A stretch of 64,000 nucleotides of DNA from JANSWY01 sp965228955. Its GTDB lineage: Bacteria > Bacteroidota > Bacteroidia > Cytophagales > Cyclobacteriaceae. Made by a program: the position numbers and the translations under genes. The first letter of the stretch is position 1; every line of letters begins with the position of its first letter. Location of the stretch: the NCBI GenBank assembly GCA_965228955.1, contig OZ245848.1:1240001-1304000 (forward strand), read 5' to 3'. Under the pieces are notes generated by a model. That model did no database searches. It was not told the DNA's origin and saw only the letters and a program-made list of their open reading frames with translations. Below, in pieces: positions 1 through 9,071 of the stretch.

Positions 1-1131
1 TAGAACACCTGGCATTACTGGGTTTCCCGGGAAGTGTCCTTGAAAAAATGGCTCATTAAAAGTTACATTTTTCACGCCAGCCACTTGCTGATCATCGAGA
101 TGGAAAATTTTATCGACCAAAAGGAATGGGTATCGATGAGGTAGAATTTTCGAAATCTCATTAATATCGAGTACGGCAGGTAGTTTTGAATCGTAATAAG
201 GAACATTAGCATCCGGTGATTCCTGCATGATCCTTTTTATCTTTTTCGCAAATTCAATATTTGCTGCATGTCCCGGGCGAGCAGCAAGGATTTGCGCTTT
301 TAGGGGTCTTCCAATTAAGGCAAGATCGCCGATAACATCCAGCAGTTTATGTCTGGCTGGCTCATTGTTATGACGTAATTCTACATTGTTCAGGATACCT
401 TCCTGTTTGACTTCAACTTTTTCCTTGTTAAATAACCTGGCAAGGTCCTCCATTTCATTCTCCTCAATCTTTCTGTCTACAATGACAATCGCATTATTGA
501 GGTCACCTCCTTTTATCAATCCATTTTTATGTAGCATTTCCAGCTCATGCAAAAAGCAAAAGGTTCTGCTTGCTGCAATTTCATTACGGAAATCAGAAAT
601 GTGGTTTAAAGAGGCATGTTGACTCCCTAGAACCGGTGACTTATAATCGACCATCACAGTTACCCTGAAATCATTCAAAGGAAGTGCTGCAATTTCTACA
701 TCCCTTTGTTTATCCCGATAGAAGATACTTTCTGGAACTTCAAAAAAGTTTCGTTGGGCATCTTGTTGTTGAACCCCCACACTTTCCAACGCTTCTATAA
801 ACTTTATAGAGCTACCATCCATGATTGGAGGTTCAGGTGCGTCCAGTTGGATTAGGATGTTGTCAATTTCCATTCCTACAAGCGCAGCAAGTGTGTGCTC
901 TACTGTATGAACTCTTGCTCCATTTTGCTCAATGGTAGTTCCCCTAGACAAATCAACTACATTGTCAACATCTGCATCAATAATGGGTTGATCTTCTAAA
1001 TCAATTCTTTGAAATTTTATTCCAAAATCTGGTCTTGCAGGTATAAATGTCATATTGACTTGATGTCCTGTATGTAGACCGACTCCAGAAAGCTTTACTT
1101 CATTTTTTATCGTATGTTGATATAAATTCAT
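1..1131 (-). CDS. lpxC/fabZ: Bifunctional LpxC/FabZ (3' part cut by window edge)
   Basis: I read this frame directly from the minus strand: an open frame from ATG at 1131 to the window edge, 377 codons without stop. The first ~300 residues are LpxC, the zinc deacetylase of the committed step of lipid A synthesis (GVGLHTG near the start, HTVEHTLAAL zinc-site region, and an HKLLDVIGDL segment). The last ~60 residues begin FabZ, the 3-hydroxyacyl-ACP dehydratase (HRYPFLLVD, then GHFPGNPVMPGVL with the catalytic His). Fusion of the two is typical of Bacteroidota. The dehydratase C-terminus lies outside the window. The HD-domain gene lies 84 bp upstream in the same direction. A TAAATTTG box on the minus strand at 1151-1158 could be its own -7 element. 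The call is firm. Confidence 0.95.
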   Translation of the reverse strand, partial: MNLYQHTIKNEVKLSGVGLHTGHQVNMTFIPARPDFGIKFQRIDLEDQPIIDADVDNVVDLSRGTTIEQNGARVHTVEHTLAALVGMEIDNILIQLDAPEPPIMDGSSIKFIEALESVGVQQQDAQRNFFEVPESIFYRDKQRDVEIAALPLNDFRVTVMVDYKSPVLGSQHASLNHISDFRNEIAASRTFCFLHELEMLHKNGLIKGGDLNNAIVIVDRKIEENEMEDLARLFNKEKVEVKQEGILNNVELRHNNEPARHKLLDVIGDLALIGRPLKAQILAARPGHAANIEFAKKIKRIMQESPDANVPYYDSKLPAVLDINEISKILPHRYPFLLVDKIFHLDDQQVAGVKNVTFNEPFFQGHFPGNPVMPGVL

Positions 1132-1215
1132 GTAGTCTCGAAAATCGAAGCAAATTTATAATTTAGTTTGTATATCCCTAGATAGACCCTTTTTAATCTT
1201 ATGGCCTTTCTGCTG

Positions 1216-2445
1216 TCACAGCTTTATGTTTTTTGGGTAGCAGAGGTAATACTTTTTAACAATTTTGCTCATAGCCTTGATGTTTGGTAAATCGGTGGCT
1301 TGTGCGACATCTAGAATTTCCCCAGATTTTGTAAGAATATTGATTGATTGCCCTTTACTGACATAAGCAGAATTGCTAATCTTACCTTTGCTCACAAAGT
1401 ATTTTGCTTCTTCCATACTGAACTCAAACTGTTGAGAGACCTTTTTTATTATAGATTCAACAGTGCTGGAACTTGTTTTTTCATTATTGATAGAAATCTG
1501 GAATAACTGCCTGGTAAGAAGCATTTCGCTTAGTAACGAAATGACCTGGTCCTCATAGGTTGACCAAAACTTAAGTGCGCCCCAAATATCATTGTCATCC
1601 AATAAAGAAAAGACTTCAATAATATCTGGGTCTTCAAGAAAGTCGGCTACTGTGACTTTTCTTTCAAGAAAAAATTTAAAAGCAGGTGTAGCAGGTAGGT
1701 CAACCCCCTGTTCTGTGAGTTTTCTGGCTCTCTTAATTACTTCAATTAGCATGCTTTCTGCACTAACACTTGTTTTGTGTAGATATACTTGCCAATACAT
1801 TAATCTTCTGGCGCTAAGGAAATTTTCTATACTGTAGATTGCTTTTTCCTCAACAACTATTTCATCGTTTTTGAGATTGAGCATCTTGATTATTCTATCT
1901 GCACCAATTGTACCTTCCTGGACGCCAGTAAAGAAACTGTCTCTTTTTAAATAATCTATCCTATCTACATCAAGTTGACTGCTCACCAATTGATGTAGAA
2001 ATGGCCTTTCATATGATCCAGTAAATATTTTAATTGCAAGGTCCAACTCACCATTGAAGTGTTGATTGAGTCTTTTAATCAGTTTTAGAGAAATGTCTTC
2101 ATGCTTTATTCCTTTTAATAAGCTAAACTCCAAAGTGTGTGAAAATGGTCCATGGCCAACATCATGAAGTAAAATAGCAATTAAAGCACCTTCATATTCT
2201 TCGTCTGATATTTCATTGCCTTTGCTTCTTAGATTGTCTAAAGTAAGTTGCATCAGGTGCATTGCACCAAGAGCGTGATGGAATCTGGTATGTAAAGCGC
2301 CAGGGTAAACAAACTCCGTAAGACCAAGTTGCTTTATTCTTCTTAACCGCTGGAAAAAAGGATGATTGATTATATCAAATATTAATCCACTATGGATCGT
2401 TATGAACCCGTAAACAGGATCGTTGAAAATTTTCTTTTTATTCAA
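1216..2445 (-). CDS. HD-domain phosphohydrolase
   Basis: This 409-residue soluble protein belongs to the HD superfamily of metal-dependent phosphohydrolases (dGTPase/SAMHD1-like group). The metal site is visible: HTRFHHALG near residue 53, then HDVGHGPFSHTLE near residue 94, and a later QLDVDRIDYLKRD segment that supplies the last Asp. The substrate cannot be told from sequence; dNTPs are the usual guess for this group. In many Bacteroidota this family sits just upstream of lpxD and lpxC; here it is directly upstream of lpxC-fabZ with no lpxD between. It is divergent from porX, with about 49 bp between the two starts. Confidence 0.88.
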   Translation of the reverse strand: MNKKKIFNDPVYGFITIHSGLIFDIINHPFFQRLRRIKQLGLTEFVYPGALHTRFHHALGAMHLMQLTLDNLRSKGNEISDEEYEGALIAILLHDVGHGPFSHTLEFSLLKGIKHEDISLKLIKRLNQHFNGELDLAIKIFTGSYERPFLHQLVSSQLDVDRIDYLKRDSFFTGVQEGTIGADRIIKMLNLKNDEIVVEEKAIYSIENFLSARRLMYWQVYLHKTSVSAESMLIEVIKRARKLTEQGVDLPATPAFKFFLERKVTVADFLEDPDIIEVFSLLDDNDIWGALKFWSTYEDQVISLLSEMLLTRQLFQISINNEKTSSSTVESIIKKVSQQFEFSMEEAKYFVSKGKISNSAYVSKGQSINILTKSGEILDVAQATDLPNIKAMSKIVKKYYLCYPKNIKL

Positions 2446-2494
2446 ATTCTGTTCCTTTTATTTTTACTTTCGATCTAAAGTTAGATATTCCTAC

Positions 2495-4045
2495 ATGCAA
2501 AACTATAAGATTTTATGGGCGGACGATGAAATTGACTTGCTCAAACCTCATATATTATTTTTAAATAACAAAGGATTTGATGTTACGCCTGTAAATAGTG
2601 GTGCAGATGCACTGCAAGAAATTGACCATGCTGCATTTGATATTGTATTCCTGGATGAAAATATGCCCGGCATGTCTGGGTTGGAGACACTTAATTATAT
2701 CAAATCTACTCATCCAAATATTCCCGTGGTAATGATCACGAAAAGTGAGGAGGAGTATATCATGGAAGAGGCAATCGGAGCAAAAATTGCCGACTACCTC
2801 ATTAAACCGATTAATCCAAATCAAATTCTCATGTCCATGAAGAAAATCCTTGATAATCGAAGGATTATTGCTGAGAAAACCAATATGGGATATCAGCAGG
2901 ATTTCAGGAAGTTGAGTATGGCTTTTTCGGATGATATGGATCATAAAGAGTGGGCCGAGATATATAAGAAATTAGTTTATTGGGATATCGAAATTGATAA
3001 TTCTCAGGACAAGAGCATGGCCGAAATTTTGAAAGATCAAAAAGCGGAGGCTAATGCTTACTTTTCAAGATTTATTGAGGACTACTATGAAGACTGGTTA
3101 AATGATCCTGATATTGATCGACCAATTATGTCTCATAATTTGATGGCAAAAAAGGTGTTTCCTCTTCTTGGAGATGAACCGGTATTTTTTATTGTAATAG
3201 ATAATTTGAGATACGACCAATGGGAAATCATCGAACCAGAAGTAGCTAATTTATTTAATGTTGTCTCAGAGGATTATTACTATTCAATTCTTCCGACAAC
3301 TACAGCCTATGCAAGAAATGCTATCTTCTCTGGAATGCTACCGAATGAAATGGCTAAATATCATCCTGATTTGTGGGTTGGAGAGGATTCCGATGAAGGG
3401 AAAAATAATAAAGAGAGTGAGTTTCTCGAGAGACAACTAAAAAAGGCGCGAATAGATTCGAGACACAGCTATCATAAAATAATTAGGGCTAATGAGGGTC
3501 GGTCATTGATTGATAATTTTAAAAACCTCATGAATAACCCATTGAATGCTATAGTATTCAACTTTGTGGATATGCTATCTCATGCAAGAACGGATTTACA
3601 GATGATTAGGGAACTAGCACCTGATGAATCGGCCTATAGATCCTTAACAATGTCCTGGTTTACACATTCCAGCCTTTATGATCTTCTGACTTTGCTTGCT
3701 TCCGAAAAAGTTAAAGTGGTCATCACTACCGATCATGGTACAATTAGGGTTAAGAAACCATTTAAAATAGTTGGTGATAGAAATACAAACACAAACCTGC
3801 GCTATAAGCAAGGTAAGAATCTGGCTTTTAAAGATGATAATGTATACAGCTGTAAAAAGCCTGATTCATTGTTTTTGCCAAAAGTGAATGTCTCCACATC
3901 TTATGCTTTTGCAGTTGAAGATTATTTCTTTGCTTATCCAAATAATTACAATCACTATGTGAATTATTACAGAGACACATTTCAACATGGAGGAATTAGT
4001 CTTGAGGAAATGATAGTGCCAATCATTACATTGCAGCCTAAATAA
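2495..4045 (+). CDS. porX: PorX-type response regulator with PglZ domain
   Basis: The start at 2495 (MQNYKILWADDE) places the receiver-domain acidic pair D10-D11 right at the N-terminus; a longer frame from 2423 adds an implausible Phe-rich stretch that overlaps the divergent gene. The protein is 516 residues. Residues 1-120 are a CheY-like receiver with phospho-acceptor D54 (FLDENMPG). From about residue 210 follows a PglZ/alkaline-phosphatase-like domain (FFIVIDNLRYDQW, later ITTDHGTIR and HGGISLEEM metal-site motifs). PorX is known in Porphyromonas and Flavobacteria as a regulator of type IX secretion that acts with PorY and an ECF sigma factor. Two T9SS cargo genes and gldC elsewhere in the window fit this. 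The stop overlaps the tsaE start by one base. Confidence 0.93.
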   Translation: MQNYKILWADDEIDLLKPHILFLNNKGFDVTPVNSGADALQEIDHAAFDIVFLDENMPGMSGLETLNYIKSTHPNIPVVMITKSEEEYIMEEAIGAKIADYLIKPINPNQILMSMKKILDNRRIIAEKTNMGYQQDFRKLSMAFSDDMDHKEWAEIYKKLVYWDIEIDNSQDKSMAEILKDQKAEANAYFSRFIEDYYEDWLNDPDIDRPIMSHNLMAKKVFPLLGDEPVFFIVIDNLRYDQWEIIEPEVANLFNVVSEDYYYSILPTTTAYARNAIFSGMLPNEMAKYHPDLWVGEDSDEGKNNKESEFLERQLKKARIDSRHSYHKIIRANEGRSLIDNFKNLMNNPLNAIVFNFVDMLSHARTDLQMIRELAPDESAYRSLTMSWFTHSSLYDLLTLLASEKVKVVITTDHGTIRVKKPFKIVGDRNTNTNLRYKQGKNLAFKDDNVYSCKKPDSLFLPKVNVSTSYAFAVEDYFFAYPNNYNHYVNYYRDTFQHGGISLEEMIVPIITLQPK

Positions 4046-4479
4046 TGGAGATAGAAGTAAACGATCTTTCAGAATTACCTGAAGCTGCAAAAACATTGAT
4101 TGATCAGTATTCTGACAGATACAAAGTCTGGCTATTTTATGGAGAAATGGGTGCTGGTAAAACAACATTTATCAAAGAATTATGCCATCAGGCCAATGTA
4201 GTTGATAATATTAGTAGCCCTACTTTTTCAATTGTTAATGAATACTGGACTGAAACCGACGATGTTGTTTATCATTTTGATTTCTACCGCATAGAGAATG
4301 AAAGAGAGGCCATAGATATTGGATTAGACGAGTATTTTTATTCTGACGATTTGTGCTTTGTGGAGTGGCCAGAGAGAATACCTTCATTAATTCCTGATGA
4401 ATACCTGGAAATTAGTATTAAATTAGGGGATAATAACCAACGAATATTATCCATAAGGCCACATGGTGGAGAAGATTAA
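4045..4479 (+). CDS. tsaE: tRNA threonylcarbamoyladenosine biosynthesis ATPase TsaE
   Basis: This 144-residue P-loop ATPase works with TsaB and TsaD to make the t6A37 modification of ANN-decoding tRNAs in the cytosol. The Walker A motif is GEMGAGKTT (residues 33-41). It is followed by SSPTFSIVNEY and HFDFYRI, both hallmarks of the family, and by a VEWPERIP segment. Length is normal. The ATG shares one base with the porX stop and the 3' end overlaps the alanine dehydrogenase start by 17 bp, so the three genes are probably cotranscribed. Nothing unusual was seen. Confidence 0.94.
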   Translation: MEIEVNDLSELPEAAKTLIDQYSDRYKVWLFYGEMGAGKTTFIKELCHQANVVDNISSPTFSIVNEYWTETDDVVYHFDFYRIENEREAIDIGLDEYFYSDDLCFVEWPERIPSLIPDEYLEISIKLGDNNQRILSIRPHGGED

Positions 4480-5686
4480 GTCAGAAGTGGAGTCGCTTGC
4501 CAAAGGCGCTCTTTTTCCTCAGGAAGCTCTTGTGAAGCTAAAAGAGAGTAAAGGTGAATTGTTTATTGGGGTTCCTAAGGAAACTTCACATCAGGAGAAC
4601 AGAGTTTCTCTGAAACCGGAATCAGTTAGTGTTCTCATTAACAACGGCCATAAAATTTGGGTAGAAACAGGAGCAGGGGATTCTTCGAATTACTCAGATC
4701 AGGAGTATAGCGATGCTGGTGCGAAAATAGTCTACAGCAACAAGGAAGTATTTCAGGCAAATATCATTCTTAAAGTAGAGCCACCTACTTTAAAAGAAAT
4801 TGAGGTCATGAAAGAAGGTGTTACCTTAATTTCTGCATTTCAATCAGGGAGCCAGACAACAGACTTTATTATCGCACTCAACAAAAAGAAAATCACAGCA
4901 CTTGCCTATGAGTTTATTGAGGATAAGGTAGGAGGGTTACCATTGGTTAGAGCCATGAGCGAAATTGCAGGTAGTACCGTAATGCTTATTGCGGCTGAAT
5001 ACTTGAGTAATAGTAAAATTGGGCAAGGCATCATTTTAGGAGGGATTACTGGAGTACCACCAACGCAAGTAGTAATATTAGGAGCTGGTACGGTTGCAGA
5101 ATATGCAGCAAGGGCTGCTCTTGGATTAGGAGCTGACATATCAGTTTATGATAATCATGTATATAAGCTTAGAAGGTTGAAGCATGCTCTGGGACATCAG
5201 GTACATACTTCTACCATCGATAATGCGGCATTGAGTAAATCACTTATGAATGCCGATGTTGTAATTGGCGCAATAAGAGCTGAAAAAGGTAAAAACTTGT
5301 GTGTGGTAACTGAAGAAATGGTTGCTCAGATGAAACCAGGTGCTGTTATCATTGATGTAAGTATTGATCAGGGAGGATGCATCGAGACATCAGAAATTAC
5401 GACTCATAAAAAGCCTGTGTTTACTTCGTATGATGTAATTCACTATTGCGTACCAAATATTGCGTCAAGAGTATCGCGAACTGCTACGAATGCATTGAGC
5501 AATATCTTCACACCCATCCTGCTCCAGATAGCTGATTCAGGAGGAGTGGAAGATATGATATTTTCTCATAAGTGGTTCATGAAAGGGGTTTACTGCCACC
5601 GTGGAAGTCTTACCAATGTCCATTTAGCAAGAAAATATAATCTCAGATATAAAGATCTGAATTTGCTAATTGCGGCAAGATTCTAG
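4463..5686 (+). CDS. ald: Alanine dehydrogenase
   Basis: This 407-residue NAD-dependent enzyme converts L-alanine to pyruvate and ammonium and back. The N-terminal catalytic half contains IGVPKE and NRVSLKPESV. The NAD-binding Rossmann half contains VVILGAGTVAEYAARAALGLGA. The signature VIHYCVPNIASRVSRTAT lies near the C-terminus. It is about 35 residues longer at the N-terminus than the classic ~370-residue enzyme; this extension (MVEKIKSEVESLAKGALFP) appears to be a normal Bacteroidota variant. The start lies inside tsaE, and the 3' end overlaps the convergent META-domain gene by 4 bp. NAD(P) transhydrogenase alpha is a relative but does not fit the single-chain length. Confidence 0.92.
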   Translation: MVEKIKSEVESLAKGALFPQEALVKLKESKGELFIGVPKETSHQENRVSLKPESVSVLINNGHKIWVETGAGDSSNYSDQEYSDAGAKIVYSNKEVFQANIILKVEPPTLKEIEVMKEGVTLISAFQSGSQTTDFIIALNKKKITALAYEFIEDKVGGLPLVRAMSEIAGSTVMLIAAEYLSNSKIGQGIILGGITGVPPTQVVILGAGTVAEYAARAALGLGADISVYDNHVYKLRRLKHALGHQVHTSTIDNAALSKSLMNADVVIGAIRAEKGKNLCVVTEEMVAQMKPGAVIIDVSIDQGGCIETSEITTHKKPVFTSYDVIHYCVPNIASRVSRTATNALSNIFTPILLQIADSGGVEDMIFSHKWFMKGVYCHRGSLTNVHLARKYNLRYKDLNLLIAARF

Positions 5687-6087
5687 TTAATTATTTTCTT
5701 CAATTTCAGAAGTTTTGATTTCTCTGCATCTGAGAGCATCAACACATCGCTTTCTAGCTTGTAAGTATCCACACTTTCGAAAGCTTCTAAAAAGTCCGCT
5801 GATAATTGAGAGTCTTTCATTTTGGTAGCCATTAGGCCATCAATTGAAATCTGCTTTTTCGATTTTAAATTGAAAAGACCCGAAAACAAATTCCCCTTCG
5901 TGTTTCCGGTGAACTTACCAATTTTACCCTCAGTTGCAAAGACCACCTTAATTGGGTCAGAGACAGAAGTTGTTTTACCATCTTGAGAAAGCTCGATTAA
6001 TTTCCATGTGCCCACTAGCGCTTCCTCACTCACACCTTTTGTTCCAATGCTTAGACTTAGGCATACGCCTAGAATAACATTCATCAT
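5683..6087 (-). CDS. META/HslJ-like domain protein with signal peptide
   Basis: A small 134-residue protein with an N-terminal hydrophobic signal (MMNVILGVCLSLSIG) and then a likely mature start around residue 18. The body (VGTWKLIEL, KIGKFTGNTKGNLFSG, DGLMATKMKDS, LSADFLEAFESVDTYKLESDVLMLSD) has the layout of META/HslJ-type domains. These bind small molecules or act in stress protection at the cell envelope, but no function is established for most members. A lipocalin-like reading is possible because both start with GTWKL. It converges on ald and lies downstream of valS on the same strand; a monocistronic unit is likely. Confidence 0.75.
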   Translation of the reverse strand: MMNVILGVCLSLSIGTKGVSEEALVGTWKLIELSQDGKTTSVSDPIKVVFATEGKIGKFTGNTKGNLFSGLFNLKSKKQISIDGLMATKMKDSQLSADFLEAFESVDTYKLESDVLMLSDAEKSKLLKLKKIIN

Positions 6088-6157
6088 AACTTTAGCTAAT
6101 TTTTAAATTTTACAGATAGTCGTCTTACTAAGTTCGGTTGGCAATGAAGCTGCGAAT

Positions 6158-8836
6158 TTATTGCAAATTTGCTAAACTTTCCTTGAGTTTTTTGATTTTT
6201 TCCTCAGCGTCTGCTTTTTTCTTCTGCTCCATTTCAACCACTTTTTGCGGTGCTCCACTTACGAATTTCTCGTTGCTAAGCTTCTTCATAACGGAGTTAA
6301 GGAACCCTTCAGTATAATTTATTTCTTTTTCTAGTTCAGCTTTTTCTTTTTCTATATCAATTGCTCCTTCAATTGGGCAGAAGAACTCATCGTTTTTAAC
6401 TATGAAAGTCAATGCCCCCTCAAGTTTTTCTGATATGAACTCAATGTCGCTAACGTTCGCCATTTTCATGATGATGTTCTCGTATTTAGAGTACATGTCA
6501 GCATTAGTAGTCTTGATCTTTAATTGAAGACTCTCGTTAGGGCTAATTCCTTTGGAGTTTCTAAGGTTTCTTACAGCAGTAACTGCTTCTGTAATAACTG
6601 AGATTTCAGAAATTACATTATTATTGATATCGCCAGCTTTTGGCCACTCAGCAACGATTAGACAATCGTCTTCTGATCTATCACTTAATTCATGCCACAG
6701 CTCTTCAGTAATGAAAGGCATCATAGGATGAAGCATTTTCAATACTTTTTCGAATAGCTCTATAGTTCTATTGTAAGAATAGGAATCAATAGGATCACCA
6801 TATTTTGGCTTAACCATCTCAAGGTACCAACCACAGAAATCATCTTTTGTCAGTTTGTAAAGCGACATTAAAGCATCGGAAATCCTAAACTTTGAAAAAT
6901 GATCTTCTATCTCAACCAATCCTTTGTTTAAGATTGATTCGCACCACTCGAAAGCAATTTCATTAGCTTCGTTTTTCCCTTCTTTTACTTCCCAGCCTTT
7001 AATTAGCCTAAAAGCGTTCCAGATTTTATTTCCAAAAGCATATCCCTGCTCCACTAACTTCATATCAAAGAGTAGATCATTTCCGGCAGGAGAACTAAAT
7101 AGCATTCCAGTTCTTACCGCATCTGCTCCATGTTCTGCAATCAAATCCAACGGATCAGGAGAGTTACCCAATGACTTAGACATTTTCCTTCTTTGCTTAT
7201 CTCTCACAATACCTGTTAGATAAACATTCTTGAAAGGCTTGTCATTTTTATATTCGTATCCTGCAATGATCATTCTCGCTACCCAGAAGAATAGAATTTC
7301 AGGGGCGGTTACTAATGTGCTTGTTGGATAATAATAGTCTAACTCAATATTCTTTCCTTCAATGATTTTTCCAGACTCCTTATCAAAGTATTCATCTTTA
7401 AAACCATTGAAAACAGCAGTTGGGAATAACCAACTTGATGCCCAAGTGTCTAATACATCTTCGTCCTGCTTTAAATCAGCTGCTGTTAATCCTGAATTAC
7501 CAGATTTCTCCTGTGCAAGCTGAACAGCTTCTTCAATTGATTCAGCAACAACAAAATCATCTTCACCTGATCCGAAATAATACGCCGGGATTCTTTGTCC
7601 CCACCATAATTGTCTGGAGATACACCAATCACGTACATTTTCCATCCAGTGATTATAGGTATTTTTGAATTTCGATGGATATAATAATATTTCGTCATCC
7701 ATTACCGCTTTATGAGCAGTTCTGGAGATTTCTTTCATTTTAATAAACCACTGTAAAGAAAGCTTAGGCTCGATCACTGAATTAGTTCTTTCTGATCTAC
7801 CTATTCTGGTGGTAAACTCTTCTTCTCCAACAAGAATACCAGCTTCATCAAGATCCTTGATAATAACCTTTCTTGCCTTGAACCTCTCCATGCCGAAGTA
7901 AGGAGGCCATTCACATTTCTCATTTAAAGTGCCATCCTCATTGATTGTATCAATTACTTCAAGGTTGTGACGGATTCCAATTTCATAGTCATTTGGATCA
8001 TGAGCTGGTGTAACTTTCAGACAACCAGTACCAAAATCCAACTCAACATAATCATCACCAATTATTGGAATTTCTCTATTGATAAAAGGAACTAGTGCAG
8101 TTTTACCGATAAGGTGTTTGAACCTTTCATCTTTTGGATTTACAGCTATTGCTGCATCTCCTAAAATGGTTTCTGGACGTTGAGTTGCAATAACAACAGT
8201 TTCATCACTGTCTTTAATCGCATACCTAACTGAGTAAAGTTTAGAAACCTCTCCACCTTCCTGATAAACTACTTCCTCATTTGAAACAGCCGTTTTTGCT
8301 TCAACATCCCAGTTGATCATTCTTAAACCTCTGTAGATGTATCCTTTTTTATGAAGGTCAACAAATACTCTAATTACAGCTTTATAATACTCATCATCCA
8401 TTGTGAAGGCAGTTCTGTCCCAATCACACGATGCGCCTAGCTTTTTAAGCTGCTCAAGGATAATACCTCCATACTTCTCCTTCCATTCCCATGCATGTTT
8501 CATGAACTCATCTCTGGAAAGATCACTCTTTTTGATGCCTTGCTCACGAAGCATTTTTACAACTTTTGCTTCAGTTGCAATAGAAGCATGGTCGGTACCA
8601 GGTACCCAGCAAGCCTCTTTACCCTCCATACGAGCTTTTCTAATAAGAATATCCTGGATGGTATTATTAAGCATATGTCCCATGTGTAAGACACCCGTGA
8701 CGTTTGGAGGAGGAATGACAATGCTGTATGGTTCTTTATCTGGATTTGGAGTCGACTTGAAAAACTTCTTATCCAACCAGTATTGATACCATTTATCTTC
8801 TACTTCAGACGGGTTATATTTCGTACTAAGAGACAT
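6158..8836 (-). CDS. valS: Valyl-tRNA synthetase
   Basis: This class I aminoacyl-tRNA synthetase of 892 residues charges tRNA-Val. The HIGH-like motif is HMGH at residues 51-54 after PPPNVTGVL; the KMSKS loop is at about residue 551 (RRKMSKSLGNSPDP). The CP1 editing domain (VVIATQRPETILGDAAIAVNP, CLKVTPAHDPNDYEIG) lies between them. The anticodon-binding domain and the C-terminal coiled-coil arm (EKEKAELEKEINY through the end) complete the family's normal architecture. On the minus strand a TAGTTTTG box at 8866-8873 sits 30 bp upstream of the start and fits a Bacteroidota -7 element. Nothing is missing. Confidence 0.97.
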   Translation of the reverse strand: MSLSTKYNPSEVEDKWYQYWLDKKFFKSTPNPDKEPYSIVIPPPNVTGVLHMGHMLNNTIQDILIRKARMEGKEACWVPGTDHASIATEAKVVKMLREQGIKKSDLSRDEFMKHAWEWKEKYGGIILEQLKKLGASCDWDRTAFTMDDEYYKAVIRVFVDLHKKGYIYRGLRMINWDVEAKTAVSNEEVVYQEGGEVSKLYSVRYAIKDSDETVVIATQRPETILGDAAIAVNPKDERFKHLIGKTALVPFINREIPIIGDDYVELDFGTGCLKVTPAHDPNDYEIGIRHNLEVIDTINEDGTLNEKCEWPPYFGMERFKARKVIIKDLDEAGILVGEEEFTTRIGRSERTNSVIEPKLSLQWFIKMKEISRTAHKAVMDDEILLYPSKFKNTYNHWMENVRDWCISRQLWWGQRIPAYYFGSGEDDFVVAESIEEAVQLAQEKSGNSGLTAADLKQDEDVLDTWASSWLFPTAVFNGFKDEYFDKESGKIIEGKNIELDYYYPTSTLVTAPEILFFWVARMIIAGYEYKNDKPFKNVYLTGIVRDKQRRKMSKSLGNSPDPLDLIAEHGADAVRTGMLFSSPAGNDLLFDMKLVEQGYAFGNKIWNAFRLIKGWEVKEGKNEANEIAFEWCESILNKGLVEIEDHFSKFRISDALMSLYKLTKDDFCGWYLEMVKPKYGDPIDSYSYNRTIELFEKVLKMLHPMMPFITEELWHELSDRSEDDCLIVAEWPKAGDINNNVISEISVITEAVTAVRNLRNSKGISPNESLQLKIKTTNADMYSKYENIIMKMANVSDIEFISEKLEGALTFIVKNDEFFCPIEGAIDIEKEKAELEKEINYTEGFLNSVMKKLSNEKFVSGAPQKVVEMEQKKKADAEEKIKKLKESLANLQ

Positions 8837-9071
8837 CTGCTATTACCTTTAATTTTTTGAATGCGCAAAACTAAATTATCTGGTGATTATTTGCTCCTGA
8901 GAAGGCAATAATTTGTTTGATCTGTATTGATTAATTACTAATCAGAGAATTATTAAGCCGCTTATTCAACTATTGGAGTGAATATTGATAAAATGTTAGA
9001 ATGGAATTTTAATATTTCATAATTTCGAACTGCCAATCGGATTGGTGATTTTAATATTCAAATAGCAACAT

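Noticed and set aside
3866..4168. Minus-strand ORF of 100 codons across the porX/tsaE junction
   Set aside because: Shadow of two recognised genes on the other strand.
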